From assembly GCA_021648365.1 (NCBI GenBank), contig JAKISY010000027.1, positions 1 through 47,452 of the forward strand: 47,452 nucleotides of DNA. The letters run 5' to 3'. This DNA is from Verrucomicrobiales bacterium (lineage in GTDB: Bacteria; Verrucomicrobiota; Verrucomicrobiia; Verrucomicrobiales; DEV007). The notes below the pieces were generated by a model that saw only the letters and a list, made by a program, of their open reading frames with translations, searched no databases and was not told where the DNA came from. Shown here one piece after another: positions 32,655-40,838 of this stretch. Numbering within the stretch: position 1 is the stretch's first letter; every line of letters starts with the position of its first letter. The position numbers and the translations under genes were made by a program.

Positions 32655-33803
32655 ATGAGTTTTTTTAAACCAAAACATATCAAGGAGGGCAAAATGTTGC
32701 TCAAGGGCGTGCGTAAGTTTGTGCGTTACAACCGTGACTTGATCAAACCTGAGCAGGGCAAAACTATCGAGATGGTGGAAGGCGAGTTTCGTGAGAAGCT
32801 CAATGATGCTTCGACCAGTAAAGAGGATTTGGATAAAGCGGCGCATGTATTGACTGAGGCTTGCGAGAAATCGGTGCCGAGTTATCAGACTTCGATGCTG
32901 AAGGAGAATCTTGAAGTGATCTTCGTGGCGGTGGTGATCGCGATGGGGATTCGGGCCTATTTTGTTCAGCCATTTAAGATTCCGACGGGTTCGATGCAGC
33001 CGACTTTGAACGGGATCATCGCGCATCCGCATCGTCAGGCTCATCCGGTGAAGGGCGAGGACTACACTGAGCCGGGTAGGTTTGGGCAAATTTGGGATAA
33101 GATGTATTACGGGCGCAGTTACATCAATTTGGTCGCTGAGGAGGATGATACGGTTTTGCTCTCGCAGATGCGTGAGGTGAAATTCATGGGGTTTTTTCCT
33201 CGCACGGAAATCCCCTGTAGTAGCGGTCGTGTTTATACGGTGGCGGGACCTAAGGGCAAGGTGGATGATCTGATCACTAATGCGGTGAATCGCAATCAGG
33301 TGGTGAAAAAAGACCAAGCAATCGCTCGTGGTTTTATCGATACGGGAGACCAGGTTTTAGTGGATAAGTTCACTTATCATTGGAAGCAACCCACTCGCGG
33401 TGAGGTGTTTGTATTTGTGACTCGTGGCATTGCGGGGATTGAGCGTGGATTTTCTGCGAGTCAGCGAGCGGGTGGTTCGCAGCATTATATCAAGCGCTTG
33501 GGCGGTGTGCCGGGGGATCATTTGAAGGTTGAGCCGCCAAATTTGTATATCAATGGAAAGTTGGCAGAGGAGGAGGGCTTCCAAAATGTGATGTCGAAGA
33601 AGAACGGTTATGGGGGCTACACTTCTGGCATGGGGTATCAACTCGAATTTAATTTAGGCGAGGAGGAATACGTGGCACTTGGGGATAATAGCGGCAACAG
33701 TTATGATAGCCGAGGTTGGGGCACGGTGCCTCGTGACAATATAGTAGGCAGGGCGCTGTATGTGTACCTTCCTTTTGGTCATCACTGGGGGAGAATTCAT
33801 TGA
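32655..33803 (+). CDS. lepB: Signal peptidase I with N-terminal extension and large insert
   Basis: Cleaves signal peptides of exported proteins at the periplasmic face. Catalytic Ser113 is in PTGSMQPTL and general base Lys280 in YIKRLGGVPGD; box E appears as GDNSGNSYDSRGWG. One membrane helix (about 87-100, VIFVAVVIAMGIRAYF) follows a charged cytosolic extension of about 85 residues. Between the Ser box and DQVLVDKF there are about 115 residues, far more than in E. coli LepB, so this enzyme carries an inserted subdomain. At 382 residues it is correspondingly long. Clustering with lepA is a classical arrangement. Confidence 0.94.
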   Translation: MSFFKPKHIKEGKMLLKGVRKFVRYNRDLIKPEQGKTIEMVEGEFREKLNDASTSKEDLDKAAHVLTEACEKSVPSYQTSMLKENLEVIFVAVVIAMGIRAYFVQPFKIPTGSMQPTLNGIIAHPHRQAHPVKGEDYTEPGRFGQIWDKMYYGRSYINLVAEEDDTVLLSQMREVKFMGFFPRTEIPCSSGRVYTVAGPKGKVDDLITNAVNRNQVVKKDQAIARGFIDTGDQVLVDKFTYHWKQPTRGEVFVFVTRGIAGIERGFSASQRAGGSQHYIKRLGGVPGDHLKVEPPNLYINGKLAEEEGFQNVMSKKNGYGGYTSGMGYQLEFNLGEEEYVALGDNSGNSYDSRGWGTVPRDNIVGRALYVYLPFGHHWGRIH

Positions 33804-33812
33804 GGTTCAGCT

Positions 33813-34664
33813 ATGGCAAACTTCCCTGCTCCAGCGGACAGTGAGTCCATCGTCAAGGCCAGCGGTTCCAATTTGGCGTTTGCGTTTTCGGTATTGCCGA
33901 AGGAAAAACGTGCCGATATGCGGGTGTTTTATGCCTTTTGCAGGGTGGTGGATGATGTGGTAGATGACGGAAATTTGGAGGTGGATGAGCAGCGCCGACG
34001 TTTACAGGCTTGGCGAGATTTTGTGACGGGGGAAACACTTGAGGCGCGTCCTGGTTTGGAGGCTGAGTTGAGAGACTTGCAGCTGCGGTATGCTTTGCCA
34101 GAGAAGACGATGTTGGAGATTATCGACGGCATGGAGATGGATTTGCAGGTGCCTGTCCGATATGAAACTTTTGATGAATTGAAGAAATACTGTCACCGTG
34201 CTGCTAGTGCGGTGGGTTTGGTGAGTATCGAGATTTTTGGTTATGAGCGTGAAATGACACGTGAGTATGCTGAGCTTTTAGGTTACGCTTTGCAGTTGAC
34301 CAATATTTTGCGAGATGTGGCGGAGGATGCACAGGTGGGGCGGATTTATTTGCCGAGAGAGGACATGCAGCGCTTTGCTTATACGGAGCAGGATTTGTTG
34401 GCTGGGAAATACGATGCGCGGTTTTTCGCTTTAGCGGATTTCCTAGCATCTCGTGCTGAAGATTTTTATGCTGAAGCTGAAGCGATGCTGCCAGAGGTCG
34501 ATCGCGAGGCAATGAAGTGTTCGGAATTGATGCGGGTGATTTACAAGAAGTTGTTGGCGAAGATGAAAGCGGATCAATTCCGAGTGTTTGATCAACGCTA
34601 CCGTTTGAGTAAGTGGGAGCTGATGAAAATAGTTGGACAAGGCATGGTGGGGCGGATTCACTGA
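33813..34664 (+). CDS. hpnD: Squalene/phytoene synthase family, HpnD-like presqualene diphosphate synthase
   Basis: Condenses two C15 (or C20) prenyl diphosphates head-to-head. The first Asp-rich motif is FCRVVDDVVDD (from residue 42), the second NILRDVAEDAQVGRIYLPRE. Other conserved blocks are YCHRAASAVGLVSIEIFGY and LQLTNIL. The sequence resembles HpnD of the hopanoid/squalene pathway, but no hpnC, hpnE or squalene-hopene cyclase lies in the window, so phytoene synthase is possible. Length 283 is typical. It begins 10 bp after lepB and is probably co-transcribed with it. Confidence 0.82.
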   Translation: MANFPAPADSESIVKASGSNLAFAFSVLPKEKRADMRVFYAFCRVVDDVVDDGNLEVDEQRRRLQAWRDFVTGETLEARPGLEAELRDLQLRYALPEKTMLEIIDGMEMDLQVPVRYETFDELKKYCHRAASAVGLVSIEIFGYEREMTREYAELLGYALQLTNILRDVAEDAQVGRIYLPREDMQRFAYTEQDLLAGKYDARFFALADFLASRAEDFYAEAEAMLPEVDREAMKCSELMRVIYKKLLAKMKADQFRVFDQRYRLSKWELMKIVGQGMVGRIH

Positions 34665-34800
34665 GGGGCTGAGTTGATTTATGTGGGTGAGAAGAGGGAA
34701 TCACAATCGTAACGTAGTGGAGATAGCTGGAGGAAATTACCCGAAGGCAAATGAACGCAGATTTTCGCAGGTGAAGAGATGTGGTAGTCAGTAAACGTTG
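34665..34800. repeat. AGATAGCTGGAGG dispersed repeat and CGCAGA element
   Basis: 34702-34752 carries the second copy of the element at 12631-12678, sharing AGATAGCTGGAGGA and ACCCGAA-GCAA. It is followed by AACGCAGATTTTCGCAGGTG, a short periodic CGCAGA element. It separates hpnD from the accessory block. Confidence 0.65.
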
Positions 34801-35376
34801 ATGAAAAATATGAAACACCTCATTGCAGTTCTATTTTTTGGATTCGTTGCTCCAATTCTCGGTGGCGAGGAAGCTGCCTTCGAGACTGCGGAAGAACTGA
34901 AAATTGGCGAGAGCGGTGCCTTCGAGCTTTCGAAAAACAATCGCGCAATATTGAAGCTTGGCGAGAACGGATATTTCGTTTTTGATCTTCTTGATTCCAG
35001 TCGAGAAGATAAGGGCAAAACATTCACAGAGGCTTGTTCGATTTCATGGACTTTGATCACTCCCAGTTCCATCAAGTCAGGTGCAATCAGTGCCTTTATA
35101 CGCTATAGCTCGGTGGAAATCCAGGAGGACTCATTCACCATCACTAGGATTGCAGGGTCAGATACGGTTGAAATTGAAGGGTTATCGATTCGGTGGTCTT
35201 ATGCGTCACCGGAGCAGATTTTTCTGTATCCGTCGCCAGGTACCGAATACGCAATAAGTAAAGTCGAACAAAGCGGAGCGAAGCAAGCTTCGACTGTTGT
35301 GGAGTTGAAGTCAGTGAGAAGAACGCTGGAGCAGGGGACTCGACCGCCACCATCTATAAGACTTACCGCCAATTAA
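34801..35376 (+). CDS. Secreted protein of unknown function
   Basis: A 191-residue product with a signal peptide (MKNMKHLIAVLFFGFVAPIL, cleavage near GGEEA). The mature part has alternating hydrophobic and polar residues that suggest beta structure (SGAFELSKNNRAILKLGENG, FITFITRIAG-like strands). No Cys pair, metal motif or known domain was recognised. ATG 34801 is chosen; a TTG precedes it directly. It starts an accessory block whose lower GC and different codon use stand out from the neighbouring housekeeping genes. The cytochrome P460-like gene follows 56 bp downstream on the same strand. Confidence 0.55.
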   Translation: MKNMKHLIAVLFFGFVAPILGGEEAAFETAEELKIGESGAFELSKNNRAILKLGENGYFVFDLLDSSREDKGKTFTEACSISWTLITPSSIKSGAISAFIRYSSVEIQEDSFTITRIAGSDTVEIEGLSIRWSYASPEQIFLYPSPGTEYAISKVEQSGAKQASTVVELKSVRRTLEQGTRPPPSIRLTAN

Positions 35377-35419
35377 AACGCCTGACCAAGAAGGCTCGCC
35401 GTGTATCGCCTATAACATT

Positions 35420-35425
35420 AGGAGG
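35420..35425 (+). promoter_or_regulatory. Shine-Dalgarno AGGAGG deciding a GTG start
   Basis: AGGAGG lies 7 nt before GTG 35433, and 13 nt before the next ATG at 35439. The optimal spacing supports the GTG as the start of the P460-like gene. Confidence 0.55.
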
Positions 35426-35432
35426 GTGCAGA

Positions 35433-36059
35433 GTGCTAATGCCCATATTTAAGGTTAGTGATAAGGAAAGTGTGCCGCTACTCGACCTCTCGATGGATAC
35501 ATTAATCAAACTAGCTGATAAGAGCATTCCTGAACAGGGAAATCCTACTGTTGATCCGCATACTACTGCCGATTCTCATTTCAATACTAAGACTCACATA
35601 TACGTGAATACGCTTGCCGATGGCGTTATTGCTCGGAAAACAAAATCTTTTCCTGAAGGAGCCGTCATAGTGAAGGAAAAATTGAAGCTAGGTGTTTTCG
35701 ATTGCACTGTTAGCGGAATAGGCGGCATGATTAAGCGAGCTCCGGGTTATGACTCTAAGCATGGTGATTGGGAGTATTTCTATGGTGATGAAACTACCCC
35801 CTTTAGCAGCGGTCGTATAAAGAATTGTATTGAGTGCCACGTGGATGCTCGAGATACAGATTATGTGTTCAGTGTGTGGAAAATTGCAGTTGAAAATGAT
35901 GGGGATAATAACCCGTATTCTACCAAAGAAGGAGCCAGGACTCCTGGGGCTACATCACCTTTAAGTGAATGGCATGACACCTTGGAAATGGGTAGCTCTT
36001 TTAGGGAGTCACCTATCAAAGAGGACGAATCAGTTCTGAGTCCTGATGTCGCTCCGTAG
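35433..36059 (+). CDS. Cytochrome P460-like protein with c-type haem motif
   Basis: A 208-residue protein. Residues about 72-150 match the cytochrome P460 fold (PF16694). Blocks seen are FPEGAVIVKEKLKLG, IKRAPGYDSKHGDWEYFYGD and the c-haem site CIECH (Cys132, Cys135, His136), followed by DARDTDYVF. P460 cytochromes of ammonia oxidisers oxidise hydroxylamine or nitric oxide; many relatives are of unknown function. No signal peptide is visible from this start, although c-type haem needs periplasmic export, so the 5' end may be lost or misplaced. A basic in-frame stretch extends upstream of the GTG without a plausible leader. The last 50 residues are Ser/Glu-rich and unassigned. Confidence 0.75.
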   Translation: MLMPIFKVSDKESVPLLDLSMDTLIKLADKSIPEQGNPTVDPHTTADSHFNTKTHIYVNTLADGVIARKTKSFPEGAVIVKEKLKLGVFDCTVSGIGGMIKRAPGYDSKHGDWEYFYGDETTPFSSGRIKNCIECHVDARDTDYVFSVWKIAVENDGDNNPYSTKEGARTPGATSPLSEWHDTLEMGSSFRESPIKEDESVLSPDVAP

Positions 36060-36280
36060 GCATGCTCGTATTCGGAGTTAGCCATTAACGTCTTCGTTTT
36101 CACTAGCTTCCGTTTGTTTCTCCAGTCGAAACTTGAATGGGGGAAACTAACTTCAGAACACCGGACACGGTGGAGCCTAATCGTTGTTGTGGCAACGATC
36201 CCGCAAATTCCACGCTCAATCAATAATGATACCTAAATCCAGCAATTGACACGAAACCAACATTTTGCTTGGTTGCAGTT

Positions 36281-36838
36281 ATGCCTCAACTACAGCTTCC
36301 AATTTTCAGAGACGGAGTCACTCAGATCACTTCCGAACTTGGTTATGCCAAGGAGGATGGGCAGCTTGTTTTTTACAATGGAAGCCTACCCATATTTTCT
36401 CACGAAGAGAGCGACCTAGGATCATTTAAAATGATTCTCAGCCAACTCAAAAAGCAGCGCAAACTTCTGAGCAAGCACATCGAGTATAAAGAATTGCCTG
36501 AGGGTGAAAGTTTTTTACAGCTGGCGACGCGAAGTAAGCAGTTCATCGATACTATCAAAATCATTGCCTACCGTGCAGAGACAGCGATGGCTGATTTTGT
36601 GCGCACTTTGCTTGGGAAACATCACAAAGATGAAGCCAGAACGTATATTAAGAAGCTATACCAGTCAGAAACAAATTTGGTTCCTGATGAAAAAAACGGC
36701 ACACTGACTGTGGAAATACACAGTTTAGCGACTCCCAAAGAAAACAAAATCCTCAAAAAACTTTGCGAAGAAATCAATCTCACCCAGACCGAATATCCTA
36801 ATACGAAAATGAAGCTGATTCACAAAATGGTATTATAA
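36281..36838 (+). pseudogene. Transposase-like protein, probably internally deleted
   Basis: A 185-residue frame. The N-terminus MPQLQLPIFRDGVTQITSEL followed by GYAKEDGQLVFYNGSLPIF resembles the DNA-recognition start of a transposase family common in Verrucomicrobiota and Planctomycetes. The C-terminal part (YRAETAMADFVRTLL, LYQSETNLVPDEKNGTLTVE, LCEEINLTQTEYPNTKMKLI) resembles the end of the same family. The catalytic middle (several hundred residues) is missing, as if deleted in frame between about residues 60 and 95. No terminal inverted repeats were recognised. The family assignment is from memory of similar proteins and is moderate. Confidence 0.5.
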
Positions 36839-36849
36839 TTGATTGCTGT

Positions 36850-37263
36850 ATGTATAGTGTTCTGAAGATGGAATTCCCGAGCGGCAGCAAGAAAGGCAAT
36901 GTTTTTCAAAGAGTTGATGCCAACACTCTGGCTACGGTTTGCCTTTTCTCGGCTCCAGTTGCGAAAGCGATGCACTCGGTTAATTTTTTTACAGGATGGT
37001 TCCAATACACTTCGGTATCTCTATATTTCTTCATTTTTCTCTGCGCAATATTGGTTGCAGGTTTCGTGGCTGGAGTTTTAGCTCTTTTCAACGTTTACAG
37101 ACACGGTGGTAAGGGCGTTTTTTGGAAAGCGTCCATCGGGCTGGTGATCATTTCTTTGTTAGTGATCATCAGCGTCCGCGAGACTAGCCAAATGAATGCG
37201 GAATATTTAAGGAACCACTCTGATCAAGAGGCGAAACAAGCAGAGCTAGGTGACTCAACCTAA
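36850..37263 (+). CDS. Small membrane protein, unknown
   Basis: A 137-residue product with two clear membrane segments (about 56-80, SLYFFIFLCAILVAGFVAGV; about 92-107, GLVIISLLVIISV) and a polar C-terminus rich in Gln/Glu. No family was recognised. ATG 36850 lies 11 bp after the transposase-like frame; an ATG at 36868 is an alternative. Its stop overlaps the stop of the convergent response-regulator gene by 4 bp. It belongs to the accessory block. Confidence 0.55.
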   Translation: MYSVLKMEFPSGSKKGNVFQRVDANTLATVCLFSAPVAKAMHSVNFFTGWFQYTSVSLYFFIFLCAILVAGFVAGVLALFNVYRHGGKGVFWKASIGLVIISLLVIISVRETSQMNAEYLRNHSDQEAKQAELGDST

Positions 37264-37793
37264 CTTGGGCTTTTGAGAGATTGCGATTGGGATTTTGATT
37301 GGGGGATGCGATCGCTGGTTGGGGCGGTGGGGGAAGATGGAGCTGGGCTGGGGGACAACAAGCTGGCGATGGTTTTGAGTAAAGCGGGGTGGGCGAAAGG
37401 TTTGGTTAGAAAGGCGTTGGCTCCAGCTTCGAGCACTTGGCGTTGGGTTTGTGCTTGGGGGTTGCCGCTCGCTGCTAGGATGGGCAGTGAGGCTAAACGC
37501 GGGTCGCGCAGTGCGCGGATTTGATGGGTGGCCTCTAAGCCATCCATGTTGGGCATTTCCAGATCCATGATCACTAGATCAAGCGGATGGCTTAGGATGA
37601 AGTCGAGTGCTTGCTGTCCATCATGTGCTTCAAAGGTAAGGTAGCCGCTGATGTTGAGTAGTCTCGATAGAATCAAGCGGTTGGCAGATTGGTCGTCGAC
37701 GATGAGTAAGCGGAATTGATTGGGTTCGGGCTCGCTGCCATCTGGCACGGGGAAGTGTGCGGTGTTGGTGCTTGGGTTGGAGCGCAGGTTCAT
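37260..37793 (-). CDS. Single-domain response regulator (CheY-like receiver)
   Basis: A 177-residue receiver-domain protein. The acidic pair is Asp33/Asp34 (LLIVDDQSAN), the phospho-acceptor Asp77 (LVIMDLEMPNMDGLEA) and the conserved Lys is in AFLTKPF. The alpha4-beta5 block LPILAASGN follows the normal order. There is no DNA-binding output domain; the last 35 residues are a Ser/Pro-rich disordered tail. A 25-residue disordered leader precedes the receiver. No histidine kinase lies nearby, so it may act in a phosphorelay or by protein contact. ATG 37793 is chosen over a TTG four codons upstream. Confidence 0.88.
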   Translation of the reverse strand: MNLRSNPSTNTAHFPVPDGSEPEPNQFRLLIVDDQSANRLILSRLLNISGYLTFEAHDGQQALDFILSHPLDLVIMDLEMPNMDGLEATHQIRALRDPRLASLPILAASGNPQAQTQRQVLEAGANAFLTKPFAHPALLKTIASLLSPSPAPSSPTAPTSDRIPQSKSQSQSLKSPS

Positions 37794-37857
37794 GATGAAG
37801 GTCAAAGATAGATGGGTTTACACTTTAATAGCGTTTGCTGAAGTGTGATAGGTCTAT

Positions 37858-38703
37858 TTATTTCAAATCGGGCAATTTCCAGTAGGGTTTCAGGCGTTGG
37901 TATTCCGCTTGGGGAAGCAGGATGTATTGAGGGTTCCCTTTGGGACGAAGCCATTGGATGATTTTCTCTAACTTGGGTTTTTCCATGGTGGTGCAGCCGC
38001 TGGTGGCGCGGTCGGGCCCTCGGCGAATGTGAAAAAATATGACGCTGCCAGCACCAGCTTGAGGCGGGTCAGCATTGTGACGAATTTCTAGTAGCCATTC
38101 GTAGGCAAAGTCGCCATGACGCATTTTTTGTTTGTCGAACCAAGAGGGGATGCCGCGTCTGGGGTCGATCACTACGTGGCGATTGTAAAAGGGGTTGGCT
38201 GGATCGTCTGGCCAAGCATCCCATTTGCCAACTTGGTGGTAAGGGATGGCGGTTCCTGCTGGTGGGCGTGGGGCGTAGCCATAGAGGGTGCCGATGGAAA
38301 AACAGCCGGCAGGTGCTCTGCCATCGCGCTCTTTTTTGACGGGTCCTTTGGGGTTGAGCAGGCTGCCACGCCCCCAAGCGAGTCCTTTGCTGCCGAGCAA
38401 TACGGGGACGGGATTCTGGAACAATGCGGCTTGCCACTTGGAGTTGGTTTGCGGTTTGTGAAAGACTTGTAAGCGCCCTCGGTGGCTGTTCCAGCCTGCG
38501 GTGGTGGTGATGACTAACTGTCTGACGTGGGCGGGTAGGGTGGTCGCAGCGGCTTGCTTGCTTGCGGCTTGGGTTTTTCGATTAAACAAGGAGAGACCTT
38601 TTGCAGGTTCCGCCGTGGCTTGGGATAGGAAGCATGCGATCAGCAGGCTAGCTGAAAGTAATAACAAGTCGTGTAGTCTGCGGGGCTGACGGGAAATCAA
38701 CAT
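37858..38703 (-). CDS. L,D-transpeptidase (YkuD/ErfK-related), secreted
   Basis: A 281-residue exported protein (signal LLLLSASLLIACFLSQATA). It belongs to the YkuD-like group whose catalytic motif reads FFHIRRGPDRATSGCTTM here: His225 and nucleophile Cys237. Other conserved parts are GKDGRAPAGCFSIGTLYGYA-like sequence (DGRAPAGCFSIGTLYG) and NRHVVIDPRRG. Expected to act on peptidoglycan in the periplasm. ATG 38703 is used; a GTG two codons upstream is possible. It ends 10 bp before the start region of no other gene; the Lys-rich protein gene upstream stops at 38713, so the two are probably co-transcribed. Confidence 0.82.
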   Translation of the reverse strand: MLISRQPRRLHDLLLLSASLLIACFLSQATAEPAKGLSLFNRKTQAASKQAAATTLPAHVRQLVITTTAGWNSHRGRLQVFHKPQTNSKWQAALFQNPVPVLLGSKGLAWGRGSLLNPKGPVKKERDGRAPAGCFSIGTLYGYAPRPPAGTAIPYHQVGKWDAWPDDPANPFYNRHVVIDPRRGIPSWFDKQKMRHGDFAYEWLLEIRHNADPPQAGAGSVIFFHIRRGPDRATSGCTTMEKPKLEKIIQWLRPKGNPQYILLPQAEYQRLKPYWKLPDLK

Positions 38704-38712
38704 GAGCACGGT

Positions 38713-40191
38713 CTATTGGATGGAGCTAGGTTTTTGTAGTGGCGGCAATAGTCCGTTGCCAATGAGGGCGCCGGGTTCGGATCCTCCCTCGGGTAGATCG
38801 GGAAGTGGGACGGTGACAGGCTCGGTGTAGCGCTGGGGGGCGGAGGCGGATTTTTTGCCAGTAGCGGATCGGGCTTTGCTGATTCGAGCGGTGGTGGGAA
38901 AGGCTTTTTTGCTTTTGTGCGCAAACAGGTTGCTGGGGACTTCATCGGCCTTGGCAATGCGTAGGTGTTTGTTGCGCATCACTCCCATGGCTCCAGAGGT
39001 CAGCTCGATGGAGGACCAGTCATCGCCCGATTTGGTCATGCGGACGACGGTGCCTTCTCTTAAAGATTGGGCGCCAGCTTGTTTGCCAGATTTGCCGAAG
39101 GGGAAAAACTCGGCGTCGGAATCGATCACGTAGATAGAACCTGAGCTGCCTTTTTTGGTAGCTTTGCTTTTGTCTTTTTTGAGAGAAAATTTGGATAGGA
39201 AGCTCGACTTGTTGTTTTCTTCTGGATCATCTGCCCCTTGCCATTCTTCTTGATCGCTGGAGTCTGAGGCTTCACCACTAGGGCCGTAGTATTGGTCGGC
39301 ATTATCTGCGAGGTCTTTATTTTTATTGCCGATCTTCGGTAAGCGAGAGAAGAAACCTTTTTTCTTTTCTGGGAAGTCGTCGCCAGTTTGTGGATCGGAT
39401 TGTGGCTCCGAGGGGGAAGGTTCGTCGGTATTGGAGTTTTCGTAGGCGTAGGGATTTTCATCCTTATTTTTACCGCCAGTGAGCTTGCTAAAAGAAGGCA
39501 TCCGCCAGCCCTTCTTTTTGGCTGATGGTTGTGGCTCGTTCGCAGGTTGATTGGTAGAGGCAATGACGGGTGCGGGATTGCGAGGAGCGACGCTGTCTAA
39601 GCGCAGGCTTGAGGCGGGAGCGAATTGTGCTGCGGTGTGTTCGGGTTCGCTGTTCTTTTTTTTGTTAAAAAATCCAGAACGTTGGGAAGACTTGTCTTTG
39701 GTCGATTTTTTTTTGGAGGAAAATATACCGCCGAACAGTCCCTTTTTTTTCTGAGATTCGGAGTCGAGCGGAGGCAGTGATGTGGTGAAATCGGTGGGAA
39801 CTCCTGCGCTGATTTTATTGCTATTGCCTTTACCATTCCACGAATCGATTTGTGATTGTTTGACTTTGCGGTAGGCGTCGATGGATTGTTGCTGCTGGAC
39901 GGCTAAGGCGGCGCGGCGTTTGAATTCTTTGTCTTGGCGTGCTCTTTCCAGAACGATATCGTGATTGCTGAGCTGAGTTTTTTGTGGTTTGGCTCCTCGC
40001 AGTGCTGCGTTGCGGATTTCCAGTAAGCGTTTTTGTTCTGCTTGAGACCCTGCAGGTGGCGCGACTTGTTGGGCCTGTAGTGTGGGGTGCAACACAGACA
40101 AGAGGGCAGCGGCTACCGTTGCCAGCAGAGTGACACAAGTTCGGGAAAAAGGAGAGCGATAAATACGCCGTTCTACTAGGTTGACCATCAT
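38713..40191 (-). CDS. Secreted Lys-rich repeat protein with SH3-like C-terminal domain
   Basis: A 492-residue exported protein of unknown function. After a signal peptide (TCVTLLATVAAALLSVLHPT) comes a Gln/Arg-rich helical segment (ERARQDKEFKRRAALAVQQQ). A long disordered region follows, containing a recurrent short motif: KKKGLFGGIFSSKKK, RSGFFNKKK, KKKGWRMPSFSKL, KKKGFFSRLPKIGNK and SSFLSKFSLKKDK. Residues about 355-425 (GSIYVIDSDAEFFPFGKSGK...GTVVRMTKSGDDWSSIEL) look like a bacterial SH3 domain, often used for peptidoglycan binding. The C-terminus is Pro-rich. The basic motifs could bind membranes, DNA or teichoic-like polyanions (inference). ATG 40191 is chosen; ATG 40188 is equally possible. 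Confidence 0.7.
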   Translation of the reverse strand: MMVNLVERRIYRSPFSRTCVTLLATVAAALLSVLHPTLQAQQVAPPAGSQAEQKRLLEIRNAALRGAKPQKTQLSNHDIVLERARQDKEFKRRAALAVQQQQSIDAYRKVKQSQIDSWNGKGNSNKISAGVPTDFTTSLPPLDSESQKKKGLFGGIFSSKKKSTKDKSSQRSGFFNKKKNSEPEHTAAQFAPASSLRLDSVAPRNPAPVIASTNQPANEPQPSAKKKGWRMPSFSKLTGGKNKDENPYAYENSNTDEPSPSEPQSDPQTGDDFPEKKKGFFSRLPKIGNKNKDLADNADQYYGPSGEASDSSDQEEWQGADDPEENNKSSFLSKFSLKKDKSKATKKGSSGSIYVIDSDAEFFPFGKSGKQAGAQSLREGTVVRMTKSGDDWSSIELTSGAMGVMRNKHLRIAKADEVPSNLFAHKSKKAFPTTARISKARSATGKKSASAPQRYTEPVTVPLPDLPEGGSEPGALIGNGLLPPLQKPSSIQ

Positions 40192-40373
40192 AATCTTGCG
40201 AATAAGCAAAGTTGGGGGATTCTATGCTAAAATGCGAGAATAGTCCAACCAAAGGGTAGTTAAAAGTATTGTGGAAATTATAGTAAATAGCAAAAATGAT
40301 TGATATTGGATTTAGTAGTGGGAGAGTATTTTTTAATCGATTTTAGTTTGAAAATCTGAAAGGTTAGTCATTG

Positions 40374-40778
40374 ATGATATCAGGTGAAAAACAACGGCAA
40401 TTGGAGCTGCGCTTAAAGAAGTTGGGCGTTTTTGAAGAGGATTTGACGGAAAAATTCGTTACGGGTTCGGGGCATGGTGGTCAGAAGATCAATAAGACGT
40501 CGTCGCGGGTGTACTTGAAACATGAACCTACAGGGCTTGAGGTGCAGTGTCAGGCGGGTCGTTCGCAGAGTTTCAATCGCCATCAGGCGAGGGTGTTGCT
40601 TTGTGAGCATTTGGAAGAGCGCAATCAGCGGGACAAATTGGAAAAACAGCGCTTGCGGGCGAAGGAACGTTATCGTAAACGGCGCCGGTCGAAGTCGCAG
40701 AAAAGGCGAATACAGGCGGATAAAACGCTGCGCTCAGTGAAAAAACAACGGCGGCGGAGGGTGGGGGAGGAAAATTGA
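40374..40778 (+). CDS. ArfB-like peptidyl-tRNA hydrolase / release-factor-domain protein
   Basis: A 134-residue protein with only domain 3 of class I release factors: the GGQ loop is GSGHGGQKINKTSS (Gly35-Gly36-Gln37). The stop-codon recognition domains are absent. A strongly basic tail (RAKERYRKRRRSKSQKRRIQ) follows, like the tail of ArfB/YaeJ that enters the empty mRNA channel. It should release peptides from stalled ribosomes. ATG 40374 gives MISGEKQRQL; a TTG precedes it. It is followed 60 bp downstream by thyA on the same strand. Confidence 0.85.
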   Translation: MISGEKQRQLELRLKKLGVFEEDLTEKFVTGSGHGGQKINKTSSRVYLKHEPTGLEVQCQAGRSQSFNRHQARVLLCEHLEERNQRDKLEKQRLRAKERYRKRRRSKSQKRRIQADKTLRSVKKQRRRRVGEEN

Positions 40779-40838
40779 AATTTGCTGTGAATAGGATTAG
40801 GTGTTTTTGCTGAGTACGGCTATGCTTCGACCCTTGTT

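Noticed and set aside
35861..36223. Minus-strand open frame over the 3' end of the P460-like gene
   Set aside because: It overlaps a better-supported gene on the other strand and has no recognisable domain or start signal.
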